In this document: positions 10,801 to 22,153 of the stretch, piece by piece
Layout of the letters: each line of letters begins with the position of its first letter
How positions within the stretch are numbered: the stretch's first letter is position 1
From: Branchiostoma floridae
Lineage: Eukaryota; Chordata; Leptocardii; Amphioxiformes; Branchiostomatidae
Assembly (NCBI RefSeq): GCF_000003815.2
Contig: NC_049997.1
Location: 13,270,261 to 13,330,260 of the forward strand
Length of the DNA stretch: 60,000 bases
Direction: 5' to 3'
The notes under the pieces: model-generated
The model's input: only the letters and a program-made list of their open reading frames with translations
What the model was told of the DNA's origin: nothing
The model's database searches: none
Position numbers and translations under genes: made by a program

Positions 10801-13767
10801 ATGTCTGTTTCTCCCCTCTCGTCCCCAGGAGCAGGAGGAGCTGGCTATGGAGAAGGTTGACCTGGAGGGTCAGATCGAGGGCGCGCAGGGCGAGCTGGAC
10901 TTCCTGAAACAGATCCACAAGCAGGAGGTGGCCGAGCTGAAGGAACGCATCAAGGCGTCTGGGAACGTCGAGATTGAGATGAAGTAAGTACAGAAGCCGT
11001 TTAATCGCACGCCCCATTGTCAGCATATTCCGTGCAATTATCCGGGTGATGCAACAATGCGAAGTTATCCAGCTGGACCGCACCGGTTTGGGATTCCTTT
11101 TCAAATTAAAGAAGTGTGCGTTCATCGGTTGTGCAGCCAACTGGCCTCTACTGTATAACATGATGACCCCCATTCCTCTGCTATCTACATCGAGGATCTT
11201 ACGTCCTACACCTCCTTGAAATAGTTTTGTGAAAGACTTGCTATTTTTGCCTATTGTAGATTTCTCGCTTATTCTGTCTATGTATCTGGCCACTGTATCC
11301 ATAAGACAACGGTCATACACATAGCAAGACATTTAAGACAGGAAATGGGATGAAATGTATAATCTACTCTTGTACCTATGTGGATCTTTTACCGAGCTAA
11401 ATCTATTTATCTCAGTGCTTATGCCTAGTAAGACACCATAATAGCTTTACATAAAGCTTTTGTAGCTAGAAAGGCAACGCTTTTGCAAAAATGTAGAATA
11501 TCAAATCTAAGATATGACTTCATGCTCTTCAATTAGGGTGAAACATGATGCTTTTTCGAATAGCTAGTACCCTACTCTAGTCTTCTCCATACAAAGTGTG
11601 CAAGGTTCTTTATGTGTAGAGATTTGATGGCTAATCACATTGCCATGTTAGATATAATATATGTTTATTGACATCCTTCTACAGGATGGAGACAGTTGAC
11701 CTGAATGCCGCCCTGAAGGCGATCCGTGAGCAGTATGAGGAGATAGCCCGCCGGAATCGAGCAGATGTGGAAAAGGCCTTCCAGGATAAGGTACCATCAT
11801 AAAACCTTAGGTCACGTGACAGTCCCGAGAGTGCTGGGGTCGGTGGTGATGTTCACTGTTTCTTGGGGCGTATATGCGTACTTCTTGAAAAAACAACTGT
11901 TGTTTTGCTTTGATGCTAGAGCTATTTGCAGTTCTTCTGTTTTGCTGTTGTACAATTAAACAGGTACTAGCGACCAGCATTACACAAAGAGTGCAAGCAG
12001 TCTTCTCAATGACCAACTTTGTGTTAAATGGCCAACAGTCTACCGCCGACCATTCTCTTCACTGACTAGTTTCTTGAGTGGTTACTATTGACAGATTTGA
12101 CTGCATGTACATTAGACTGTTTCTAATTCTTGTACCAAACTTTCAGGTCTCAGCAGTAAAGGTGGAGCAGGCGCAGAGTAACGAGGCTCTCACTCTGGTC
12201 AAGTCGGAGATCAACGAAATCCGCCGGACTCTGACGGGTCTGCAAGCCGAGCTGGAGGCTCTCAAGGCTCAGGTAGATTTTCACTTATTACTTTTCCCAA
12301 TAATAAAGACGTCCCTCTATCTCATAGAATGACACATGGCTCATGAAACGTATTTATAAATGCCGATTTGGTAAACACCATATTGTTACAATTAATCTAA
12401 AGTTTTCAAAGGTACATGGTAGAAAATACATTTAACAGACCCATTAACTGAGAAGGCAGCAAAGAACAAGACGGAGCAGTTGATTGCCAAAAAGAATAAA
12501 TGGATCAGGGGCCCTTTACACATAAGTCTAGGATGAGTTCAAAATGCTTCAAAATGCCATCACAAAGTTCTACAAAAAGTGCTGAGTGAATTTCACCACA
12601 TGTACAGCACTGAAACAAGGCTTGCGGGCTTCACTTGGTCGCATGGTCTTCAAAGCTATGTAGTCCTGACTTTCTCTACAGCAAGCTGCCATCTTGTGCC
12701 CCACCTAGAGTACTGAGACAAGTCCCACAGGCTTTACATAGTCGCATGGTCTTCAAAGCTAGTACTGTCTTGTCATGAATTTCTCTACAGCAAGCCGCCA
12801 TCTTGGATCATGGAGTACTGAGACAAGGCCTACAGAGCTTCACTTAGTCTCATGGTCTTCAGAACTATCTAACTGCAACTGCCGACATCTGTACCCCAAC
12901 TAGAGTACTGAGACAAGGCTCACAGGCTTGTCGCATGGTCTTCAAAACTATTCTGTCATTGATTTCTCTACAGCAAGCGGCCATCTTGGATTCCATCGCC
13001 TGCGCAGAGCGGGACAACGCCATGGCCATGGAGGCGAAGATGGAGATCATCTCCAGTCTGACCGGCGAGGTGGCCCGCCTGAAGTCCGACATGGAGCGCG
13101 TGCTGAAGGAGTACGGGGAGCTCATGAACATCAAGCTGGCTCTAGAGTCTGAGATCAACCAGTACAACTCCCTGCTGTCAGGGGAGGAGACCAGGTGAGT
13201 ACTAGATGACTTTTATCAGACCAGGAGGAGATTCTCAGAACAGGCCGAGAAGTGTGGTTTTGTATGTAGCCCACCCTGTACATAATAGTCGACTATCATA
13301 AGATGAATATGTACAAATAGGACTATATTAAAGCATAATATTACGCCCGAATAGCCAAGAAAATGGATGTACAGAATTCTTCCAAACTCTCACTCCCTGA
13401 GAGCGTCGCCAAAAAAAAGCTACATAAAAGAAAGTCTCGATGTTGCAAACTGTAGAAAGAACGTTAAAAACAAATGTTGATACATACCGTTATGTATACT
13501 GATTTGTACGTATTGGTTGCATTTAACTGTGTGCTTATAGCTGTTTGACCTCACACGTAACAGTTACGTATCTACATTTTATTACCATGACGATTGAAAC
13601 AATGACATGCGCCTGACATAATGATGAGCAGTCAGCGTTTTCTTAGCCTTTTCTTGCTTAGATTTTAAAATTCCACGGGACATTCTGGATATTCATTGAA
13701 AACTAATGAGTAGTATGATTAAACTTTTTTGTTTCAATCTTACAGGATGACCAAGTTCAGTGCCTAG
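7353..13767 (+). CDS. Gene 2: complete tailless intermediate filament protein, type I-like rod
   Basis: This is a cytoplasmic IF subunit of 404 aa. Coding exons are 7353-7876, 10440-10500, 10829-10983, 11685-11790, 12147-12272, 12974-13194 and 13746-13767; the total of 1215 bp is in frame. The ATG at 7353 is the first Met of the open frame and has A at -3. Residues 1-89 form a Ser/Gly/Thr-rich head. Coil 1A starts near residue 90 ([20 protein letters not shown], then [13 protein letters not shown]), which resembles type I keratins. L1 contains QDDGIDW. Coils 1B and 2 follow, ending [16 protein letters not shown]. Only MTKFSA follows before TAG. It lies about 1.1 kb downstream of gene 1 in the same orientation, so the two may be tandem paralogues. 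The exon 3/4 boundary is displaced relative to family genes. Confidence 0.93.
7877..10439 (+). other. Gene 2 intron 1
   Basis: A 2.56-kb intron. A GGAT-rich microsatellite lies at about 8003-8078. No other exon or RNA gene was recognised. Confidence 0.75.
10440..10500 (+). CDS. Gene 2 exon 2 (61 bp), coil 1B
   Basis: The acceptor is GATTTGTAG and the donor AGG|GTAAGG. The exon is exactly 61 bp, as in vertebrate type II and III genes, and encodes (K)[20 protein letters not shown]. It is too short to be seen as a long open frame. Confidence 0.9.
10740..10860 (+). repeat. Splice-junction tandem array 3 (gene 2, acceptor of exon 3)
   Basis: Two copies, 58 bp apart, start CCCATG-CTGTT and contain CCTCTCGTCCCC-GGAGCA-GAGGAGCT. 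In the upstream copy the acceptor AG has become GG, so it should not splice; the downstream copy is the real exon 3 edge. Confidence 0.85.
10829..10983 (+). CDS. Gene 2 exon 3 (155 bp), coil 1B into L12
   Basis: The acceptor is GTCCCCAG and the donor ATGAA|GTAAGT. It encodes [20 protein letters not shown] through FLKQIHKQ, then continues without an intron into [19 protein letters not shown]. The family intron after the equivalent of HKQ is absent. A degraded copy of the acceptor and exon start sits 58 bp upstream. Confidence 0.92.
11685..11790 (+). CDS. Gene 2 exon 4 (106 bp), start of coil 2
   Basis: The acceptor is TTCTACAG and the donor AAG|GTACCA. It completes a Lys codon and encodes [20 protein letters not shown] through VEKAFQDK. 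Exons 3 and 4 together are 261 bp, exactly 96+165, showing that the intron moved rather than that coding sequence was lost. Confidence 0.92.
12147..12272 (+). CDS. Gene 2 exon 5 (126 bp), coil 2
   Basis: It has the conserved 126-bp size, acceptor CTTTCAG and donor CAG|GTAGAT. It encodes [20 protein letters not shown], then SEINEIRR and [11 protein letters not shown]. Confidence 0.93.
12590..13000 (+). repeat. Splice-junction tandem array 4 (gene 2, acceptor of exon 6)
   Basis: Four copies of a roughly 85-110-bp unit contain GTCGCATGGTCTTCAAA-CTA, then TTCTCTACAGCAAGC-GCCATCTTG and GAGTACTGAGACAAG. The exon-like starts are at 12682, 12791, a worn one near 12876, and the real one at 12974. Two upstream copies keep a consensus acceptor. 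Confidence 0.85.
12974..13194 (+). CDS. Gene 2 exon 6 (221 bp), end of coil 2
   Basis: It has the conserved 221-bp size. The acceptor TTCTCTACAG and the first bases CAAGC-GCCATCTTGGA are repeated upstream near 12682 and 12791, with a worn copy near 12876. It encodes [20 protein letters not shown] through [17 protein letters not shown] and the helix end [11 protein letters not shown]. Confidence 0.93.
13195..13745 (+). other. Gene 2 intron 6
   Basis: A 551-bp AT-rich intron with nothing else recognisable. Confidence 0.8.
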
Positions 13768-14160
13768 AGTACCTGAACCATAAGCGTGGTATTGAAGGTA
13801 GGAAAGTATATATATTACTCAACTTTTGTTTTATTGTGCGTACAAACTTTACATTAGAAAAGTGTTCGATAAATTTTGCAAGCCTTCTGTGTCATTTCAT
13901 AATGTACTAATCAAAATTCTTATTTTTGTCCCTGCAGCCTAGCAGAATGAGACGAGAAGGCCATCGACTAAATGAAAAATCACCATCGCTCTACATGTAG
14001 TGGAAACAAAGAGTAAAATGTAGTCAAACTAAAAGCATGAGTGAAAGCTTCCTCATTGCTGTTTTAGGGTGTTTCTTGGCTAGTTTTTATGGCTTAAGGT
14101 TGCTTCTTGTGGTGACAAGGTTTTAGCTGAGCTGAATAAAAGTATTTCATGAAACTGAAT
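13746..14160 (+). other. Gene 2 terminal exon(s): stop, probable 3'UTR intron, polyadenylation signal
   Basis: TAG is at 13765-13767. A good donor (GAAG|GTAGGA, intron from 13798) and acceptor (CCCTGCAG, ending 13937) suggest a 140-bp intron inside the 3'UTR. The stop lies only about 30 nt before that junction, too close to trigger nonsense-mediated decay by the usual 50-nt rule. AATAAA is at 14135-14140. Confidence 0.65.
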
Positions 14161-14220
14161 CAGATGTTTATGTCGTTGTCATTTTTGGTGTAGAGTACTA
14201 TAGTTAATGGATATAATGCA

Positions 14221-14456
14221 TATATATATGTAACGCTAGTTCACCTTTATCCATGGGGTGACCTTTATCCGTTGTTTTTAAAAACAGCACATTTAGGAGT
14301 ATCAAATCTGTGGACTGTGGTTTCAAATTTGCCATATTTTCAAAATGTTCAGATTTGAAACCACCGTCCGTTGACTTCATATCCCTAAATACGTTTTTTT
14401 CTTACAAACAACGAATATAGGTTACCCTCGGATAAAGGTGAACCATCGTTATATAA
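14221..14456. mobile_element. Foldback/MITE-like hairpin element
   Basis: The two halves are imperfect inverted copies of each other. The ends pair as TAACG-T-GTTCACCTTTATCC on the left against GGATAAAGGTGAACCATCGTTA on the right, and the inner parts pair as GTGGTTTCAAAT-TG. The whole element of about 235 bp can fold into one long hairpin. It has no coding capacity, so it would be a non-autonomous element. Family not identified. Confidence 0.7.
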
Positions 14457-14815
14457 TCCAGAGAGAAGTATCTATGAAAAATCATGTACCAATGAGTAAT
14501 CCTTAGGTGTATACACAAACATTTATGTGTCCAATGCAATCTTGAGAAGGCCTTTATGACATATTTTCTGTTGTGGTGGTATCATGGCACCTGACGGAAT
14601 CATGAAAGCTGATCGAACCAAATTTTCTGATCGGAGATCAAAGTCAATATTGACTTTAACAGTTCAGATGTTGCTATTCTATTCTATTCCGGGATTTGTT
14701 TACCTTTCAGAATAAAACCACAATATGAAACTTATCAACTAGTCATCAGCTACAAACATAAAAGTTTTAAACATAAAAGTGACTGTTTATCACGATTTTA
14801 TCATTCAGACAAACA

Positions 14816-14889
14816 GGGGAATCGCGTGATGATCTCGTGATGATCACGTGATTACCACTTGGCGCCACATGATCATCACGTGATTCCGC
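14816..14889. repeat. Inverted repeat with CACGTG motifs
   Basis: GGAATCGCGTGATGATC on the left matches the reverse complement of GATCATCACGTGATTCC on the right with one mismatch. Two CACGTG E-box palindromes lie within it (GATCACGTGATT in the middle, ATCACGTGATT at the right). Confidence 0.6.
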
Positions 14890-15129
14890 TTCTCCAGCCT
14901 TCATGATATGCATGATCTTCTCCTTGAATTCGATACCAAATCATTAACATTTTAAAGTCATTAAAGTAGGCCGATGGCTTGAAGGACAGTAGCCTCATTA
15001 TCTTTTCTTCTTCTGACCCAAATGGTCATCTCATAAATCGCATCACTTCTGCACAATTTGAGTGTCATAAGTTTTGAATGACAGACAAACCATTTATTCT
15101 GTTATATGACCCATGAAAAGTCCCTTTGT

Positions 15130-16885
15130 CTGAGCCTGCGGTTCTTTTGTCTAAAACCTCAAGACATTATCCTAATTAAGCAAAACGTCTTTAGTGATTT
15201 CGTCCACCCTCGTCTTCCCAGAAACCAAAGATGAGAACAATTATCACCTGACAAGATTATTTCTTAAGATTGAAAAAAAAAACTGCGTACACTCTTCTTT
15301 GCAGTCAATGACCCGCGGTGACCTTTGGAGCAAGGACCCCTTGATGGAGGTGACTGACCCTAGTGTCTAGGTATCTCCTTTGTTTTCACAGGTGTATAAT
15401 TGTCACCTGTCTAGATTGTTTGAAGATATAAAATGCCTCTTCTGCACTTTTGATCTTTCATTGACCTACGATAACCTCTTGGACTTTTAGCATACTTTTC
15501 TCATTTACATAGATTTCTCAAAGTAGCTTTTCTGGAAACGCAGCGGTATTCTTCAAATCTGTTTCATCTTTAAGGAAGAGAACACGTCTTGGATAGAAAG
15601 ATGAGACTATGAGATAGTAATCTAAAGAACTTACTTGTTAAGGTTGTTTGAAAATCCTACATTTAAGATGTGTCGCTTCATCGCTAATGATGGATTCAGA
15701 AGTCTGTGGTTCTTTTGTCGAAAACCTCAAGACATTATCCTAATTAAGCAAAACGTCTTTCGTGATTTCGTCCACCCTCGTCTTCCCAGAAACCAAAGAT
15801 GAGAACAATTATCACATGACAAGATAATTTCTTAAGATTGAAAAAAAAAACTGCGTACACTTTTCTTTGCATTCAATGACCCGTGATAACCTTTAGAACA
15901 AGGACCCCTTGATGGAGGTGACTGACCCTAGTGTCTAGGTATCTCCTTTGTTTTCACAGGTGTGTAATTGTCACCTGTCTAGATTATCTAAAGATAAAAA
16001 ATGTCTCTTCTGCACTTTTGATCTTTCATTGACCTACGATAACCTCTTGGGCTTTTAGCATACTTTTCTCATTTACATAGATTTCTCAAAGTAGCTTTTC
16101 TGGAAACGCAGCGGTATTCTTCAAATCTGATTTCATCTTTAAGGAAGAAAACACGTCTTGGATAGAAAGATGAGACTATGAGATAGTAATCTAAAGAACT
16201 TACTTGTTAAGGTTGTTTGAAAATCCCCCTGGGGTTCATTGCAAGGTGTTACAATGTGTCGCTTCATCGCTAATGAGGGATTCAGAAGTCTGTGGTTCTT
16301 TTGTCGAAAACCTCAGGACATTATCCCAATTAAGCAAAACGTCTTTAGTGATTTCGTCCACCCTTGTCTTCTCAGAAGCCACAGATGAGAACAATTATCA
16401 CCTGACAAGATTATTTCTTAAGATTTAAAAAAAACTGCGTACACTCTTCTTTGCATTCAATGACCTGTGATGACCTCTAGAACAAGGACCCCTTGATGGA
16501 GGTGACTGACCCTAGTGTCTAGATATCTCCTTTGTTTTCACAGGTGTGTAATTGTCACCTGTCTAGATTATCTAAAGATGAAAAATGCCTCTTCTGCACT
16601 TTTGATCTTTCATTGACCCATGATGACCTCTTGGCCATTTAACATACTTTTATCATTTTCTTAAAGTTCTCCGGCCAGGTTTTCTTTAAATGCAGTGGTC
16701 CTCTTTAAACTTTATAAGGAAGAATACACGTCTTGGGTAGGACGATGAGACTATGAGATCATTATCTAAAGAACACATTGGTAAACATTGTTTAAAAATC
16801 CTACATTTAAGATAATTATCCCCTGGGGTTAATAACAAGGTGTTACAATGTGTGGCTTCATCGCTAATGAGGGATTCGGACGGTT
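15130..16885. repeat. Three tandem copies of a ~0.58-kb unit
   Basis: The marker ACATTATCC-AATTAAGC recurs at about 15164, 15732 and 16319 (periods 568 and 587). Copies are highly similar over most of the unit. Each contains ACAGGTG...CACCTGT, a small inverted repeat. The third copy diverges after about 16650 but picks up again to about 16880. No coding frame is kept across copies. Confidence 0.88.
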
Positions 16886-19679
16886 TCGATTGACTGATCA
16901 CCTTTACCCTCTGGTCCTGGACCACTCCGCCAAATCCGGTTCCAACTGGTTCACCTGAGGCCATACTGGCTTGATTACATGGATGACATCCTCTGGACAA
17001 CCCAAAACTGATGCGAGCGTGTGATAAATGATATTCGTCCATCGGATGTCGATAAAGACCTTGACTTCGAAATCTTCAGAATCAGTCACCCTTGTGAGTC
17101 CGGTTGATATTACGATGGGCAAAAATGTGCTTTCATTTTCAAATCTAAGTGATCGGGAATTACTAAACACTTAGAACATAGCGAACAATACTTTCGTTCT
17201 GTCATATCTTCTTTTTTGACTTTGAAAAACTTTGTTTTAAATGCGCAATGTAAGGGGCAGTATCCCTTGCAGTATTGATGTAGAATAACAAATAGGACCT
17301 AAAGACAAGAAAGATGGAGAAGAAAAGAAGCATCTAGAACATCTTCCTTGTCGACAATCTTTTTTTTACATGCAAGTTATATTAGTTTCAAACCCTCTAT
17401 GATGCTAGCATTGCATATTACAAAAAGTATTCGTGCAGTCACTTTACAAAGACTCCACATTTATACATTTTCTTTGTGCCCGATTTCTCTGAGATCCTCA
17501 GTTGTTCACCTGTTGGACCTTCTTGGAAGGCTACAAGGTGGATATAATTGGACCTGTTCACATCGTCTTACATAAAGCAAACCATTTGAACCATTTTAAC
17601 CTTGTATTGGCCCTTAATGACCTCGCATTCATCTTGCTTATTGAGTTATGCATTCCGTACTACTCTGATTACTATCTCCCACATGCTTCTTAAGTCAATT
17701 ATTTTGAGAACTGATCCGTAAGTCTCTTAAGGCAAGGTGATGTTTATGATGGCTTTAAGAAGGTTTTTAAGATTGTTTATAAGTTCTTACCGAGACTCAG
17801 GTGGCCTTAGGACTAATTACTATGAGTTATCATCCATCACTTTGAGGGATTCGGACGGCTTACGGCACACAAAAGGCTTTTGTCTCGTGAGAATTGATTA
17901 TTGTTTTAAAAGCTGTTATACAATCCTTGGGCCATGTACCAGTCAATGACTTTTGCTACGCTGCACTAAATACCTGTCAAAATGTAATTAACACAGGATA
18001 ATATGCCGTCAGAAAAGATATTTTGAAGATGATTCTTCTACTTAAACGTTATGATTTGAATGGTATTACGACATTTTAGGGCCGTTCTTTAGTTGTTAAC
18101 CGTCTTCAGACAACCGTTTTCATGCATAAGAGTAAGTATGATTTTGGAGCTTTCAGACAAAATGCATATTGAAGAAACACTTTTTATGAATCATTTGCAT
18201 GAAAGAGAATATATTTATCCCATACTACAACTTCTGTATTAGTTAGATAAGCGTTAAGTTATAGAACTGTAGTTTTGTAGATGCCATACTTTGTACCCCG
18301 TACAATTGTTGTGCAATAAAACTATATATTATAGATAAATATATTGGTGGGAATATTTTTCTTGTGTTGCCGTCTTATTTCGGCCCCATGTCTTCTTCAT
18401 TGGTTCGACTCTATCAAGCGGATCGTGTTTCATCCTTTACTGTGAATTATGCATTTTCAAACTTTAATATATCACCGCTCTTTCTTTAAGTGCATTTTTT
18501 TACAGTAGGAGGATGGAAGGTCGTCACTGTTGCACCTGTACGCCCTGCCGTCTGTCAATCAAAACATATCGAATGCCACATATGGCAATCTAAAACAAGA
18601 GTTATTTTATACTCATCAATCATGTAACGCAAAAAAGGATGTAAAATACAGTGTACATTTGTAGAGTATCATCATCGTCATCATCCATCCATCCATGTTG
18701 CAGTGACGACGAAAACATCATATGAAATAATACACAATAGCATACAGACATGTTACAAACTTTATGACAAAAAAAATGAGTCGCAAAGTTCGGTCAATGA
18801 AAGGGGCGTGGCTAAAGATAGGCGTGGTGCGAAAAGATTAGTATCTCACATGGTATTTGGACCACATTATGGTACAGGTTTCACCATTACAAATTTTTGC
18901 TTAGAAAAATTTGTGGGAGTCATTTTTTCTGCCTACTGATATTACATGACATGTCGGTCTTTTGAAGTCGAAATATGATACGAAAAAGTGCTCAAAGGCC
19001 TGTGGTCAAATGACAGAGCCAGAGGCGAGGATTTGTCTGGAATTCGGACTTTCACCACTTTCGCCACATGCTGGACATATCACCTACTTCCAGTGGAGCA
19101 TATGTCGTAAAAAGAACATAATGAGAGCATGTTTAGATCATAGAAACTGGACGTAGTGTAGATAGTAGACAAACCCTATATATTGACATACTCATATACG
19201 CTGTTATTGTAATATCAATTGTATTCACTTCATCATTTGTGTATCTCTAGTTGTATGGAAGACCTTCGGAAAGTCGTTGTGTCATTTAAGCTCTCTCTAA
19301 GATAATTATGTTCATGGGAAACAAAAACACTGGAAGATTAGACATGAATAATACAGTCCTTTGGGGAATACGTTATACACCATACGGAAAGGGGGAAAGA
19401 AATAGTGGAAATAGTTTTACCAAAAATGTAATTAGCAAAAGGGTTGAGAGAGTCTATGGCAAGTAATTACACATGCTAAATGTGGAACAGTGGGGTGGTC
19501 ATCGTTTTGGAGCTTATTACTATGTTTTACGGGATGTAATTATGTTACCAATTATACTTAAGTTTTCTATAAAGTCGAACTGACCGGAACAATAACACTT
19601 ACTCTTAATCTGGAACCTTTATTTGGAATGCAATCTATAAGGTGATCTTTTTATGTTTTTTAGAGATCCATATGTATTC
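16886..19679. other. Intergenic region
   Basis: AT-rich, no convincing exon on either strand. A short CATC-rich run lies at about 18668-18695. Confidence 0.6.
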
Positions 19680-19849
19680 ACCCATCCATCCATCCATCCA
19701 TCCATCCATCCATCCATCCATCCATCCATCCATCCATCCATCCATCCATCCATCCATCCATCCATCCATCCATCCATCCATCCATCCATCCATCCATCCA
19801 TCCATCCATCCATCCATCCATCCATCCATCCATCCATCCATCCATCCAT

Positions 19850-19885
<36 letters not shown>

Positions 19886-19893
19886 CCATCCAT

Positions 19894-19929
<36 letters not shown>

Positions 19930-20064
19930 CCATCCGTCCATCCATCCATCCATCCATCCGTCCGTCCGTCCATCCATCCATCCATCCGTCCGTCCGTCCG
20001 TCCGTCCGTCCATCCATCCATCCATCCATCCATCCATCCATCCATCCATCCATCCATCCATCCA
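19680..20064. repeat. Long (CATC)n array with interspersed CGTC variants
   Basis: About 385 bp of nearly perfect CATC tetramers. The right half carries CGTC variants, including a run of consecutive CGTC units around 19986-20010. Apparent open frames on both strands (His-Pro-Ser-Ile and Met-Asp-Gly-Trp repeats) are a by-product of the repeat. Confidence 0.97.
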
Positions 20065-21989
20065 ATCTTTTCTATGCCATTTTCTTGGCCCCGTGTTGGT
20101 TCAACTTTCGTACCTTCTTGGAAACGGGCCTCAAAGTCTCATAAAGATTACTTTTCGTATTTTCTTGACAACCCACAAATCTTTAATGACCCGGTCGCTT
20201 TGATGTACACTCAAACAATAGAGAATTTTATTGAAATGGTTACATATTCTGTTACAAGTCATTATACATAATGTATGTGAGAATACATAAAGGGGGACGG
20301 CCGTTCGTGGGCATCGTTATCTTTTAGGGCACATAATTGGTAGCATTTGGACACATTTTACTGTTTCAACATCTGTTAAAAGTCATTAATATTAAACGGC
20401 GCAACTGAGCGGAAAAATGGTACTAACTCTACACTCAATAGTGATTGTATAGACAGCCAATGCATTAAAATCGGTTTGTTTCATCTTCTTTTCAATCCAT
20501 CCAAAATGTGACGTTTTGCCTGAAGTCTTTTCTTGTATTCTTTAGTCCAACCTTCTTCCATTAATGTAAGATCTTTTAAAGACATTTCCTTTCTCTTCGT
20601 CTTCATCTGTACTTCTAGATCAGCATTTATCAAAAGTTATGATCAAAGACATTAAGAAATTTGGGTACCATTCGATCCTTACTCGGAGGACTTTCGTAAC
20701 CTAAGCACTGCATTTTAAAATCATATTCTAATAGTAAAAAAACTACCTGTCCTGAAAGTAGTGTAGCGTGGCGGACAAGACAGTAATCGGTGTAAACCTG
20801 GCACCTTAAGGAGAAGGTTGTCAATAGTGTCTTTGTTCCCAAACGGGCTCTATGTAAAAAAAAAATAGTTTTTAGAGCGTCACCGCCTTGGGGCTACAGT
20901 TCTAAAATAGAAGACTCAATTTCAAAATGTTCAAAATTCCTCACAAATAGTTTCTATGCAATGATAGCCAGGCTGAAACTGTTACTACTCAAATGGCCAA
21001 GGTCTTATAGCTTGGAGCGTCGTTCTACCACAGCCTCTGTCATGTGGACACTCTAAATGGATGACCTTTATGTACTATTTGTCCTCGCGTGAAGGAAAAC
21101 ATGAGAGGTCGACAAGATGGTGGACAACTTGATGGCAACGAAACGCAAAATGCGTTTGTACAAACTTTTGTATTACTACTTATAGGTAAAGTAGAATTTG
21201 AATATCGCATTTTAATTGGTGAACAAACGAGTAGTTGCAGAACTTGATGAGTAGATTTGAACTAAAGTATCTTTTTTCCCTTCATTCCACACAAATGTCA
21301 TTAAAAGTGGGCGTTACCCTCACATTTCTTTTTACAATTTATAAGACCTCCCGATACTTAGAAACCATAAGGAAAGAATGCCAATGTTATAAAGAGACTT
21401 GTCTGAAAACTAAAAACTATTCATATCTCATCATCTCTTGATTTGACACAATTATCACCTTATTAGCAGCTAAAGAACACTTATAAGCGGCTATCGAGAA
21501 AATAAAGGTTTCGTGCAATTCTTCTTAAAGACGTATACCTGCCCTTAAAATCGTCCTTTGTAAGATATATACTAAAGAAGAGGTGTATTCATGCCCCGAT
21601 CTTGCGTGCACGCAAATCCTCTGCTACTAGTAGTCTAATATCCTTTGACCCAGATACAAAGATAGGGTATAATCGTCGGTGTTAACGTTGTTGTGTTGTC
21701 CTGATTGACGGTATTGTCTTTGTCGTCAAGAGATAACACGACAATCGTGCGAAGTCCTGATGCCGTCTTGCGTTCTGTTCTCGATCAAAGTGAAAAGTCG
21801 TATAAAGTCGTGTTTATTTGTAAAGATGTCTGTATCATTGGGTGTATCAGAACGGCTGCTGGCGGATCATGGCGTTTACGGGTCAACGAACAATGGACTG
21901 ATGCAGCTCGGATCCCTTCGGGGGCCTGCCCGGCAACCAACCAGAACAGGCCTTACAAACAGACCTGTTCCTGTCGTAGTGGGCCCGTG
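20065..21989. other. Intergenic region upstream of gene 3
   Basis: No gene recognised. Probably contains distal promoter sequence of gene 3. Confidence 0.55.
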
Positions 21990-22153
21990 AATTTAAATAC
22001 CTGACGCGCAGCCCGGTTTGTCCTCCCGCCGGGTAAACCTGTTTTCTTACCTTACGTTCTGACGGGTCGTTGGAAGCACTGGGTCCCCCCTTCGCGCTGA
22101 AAGCCTTGTGAAAGTGCACCCACACAAGAGAACACTTTCCTCTCACCCCCAAA
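21990..22153 (+). promoter_or_regulatory. Possible core promoter and 5'UTR of gene 3
   Basis: A TATA-like ATTTAAATA lies about 155 bases before the ATG inside a locally GC-richer stretch. The position fits a short 5'UTR, but there is no transcript support and AT-rich motifs are common here. Confidence 0.3.

Noticed and set aside
10565-11332. 255-codon minus-strand open frame
   Set aside because: It overlaps gene 2 exon 3 on the opposite strand, and its middle part ([19 protein letters not shown]) is the antisense of the coil; the rest resembles no known family.
19619-20271. Long open frames on both strands encoding HPSI and MDGW repeats
   Set aside because: They arise because a CATC tetramer repeat has no stop codon in any frame; no start context or coding bias beyond the repeat.
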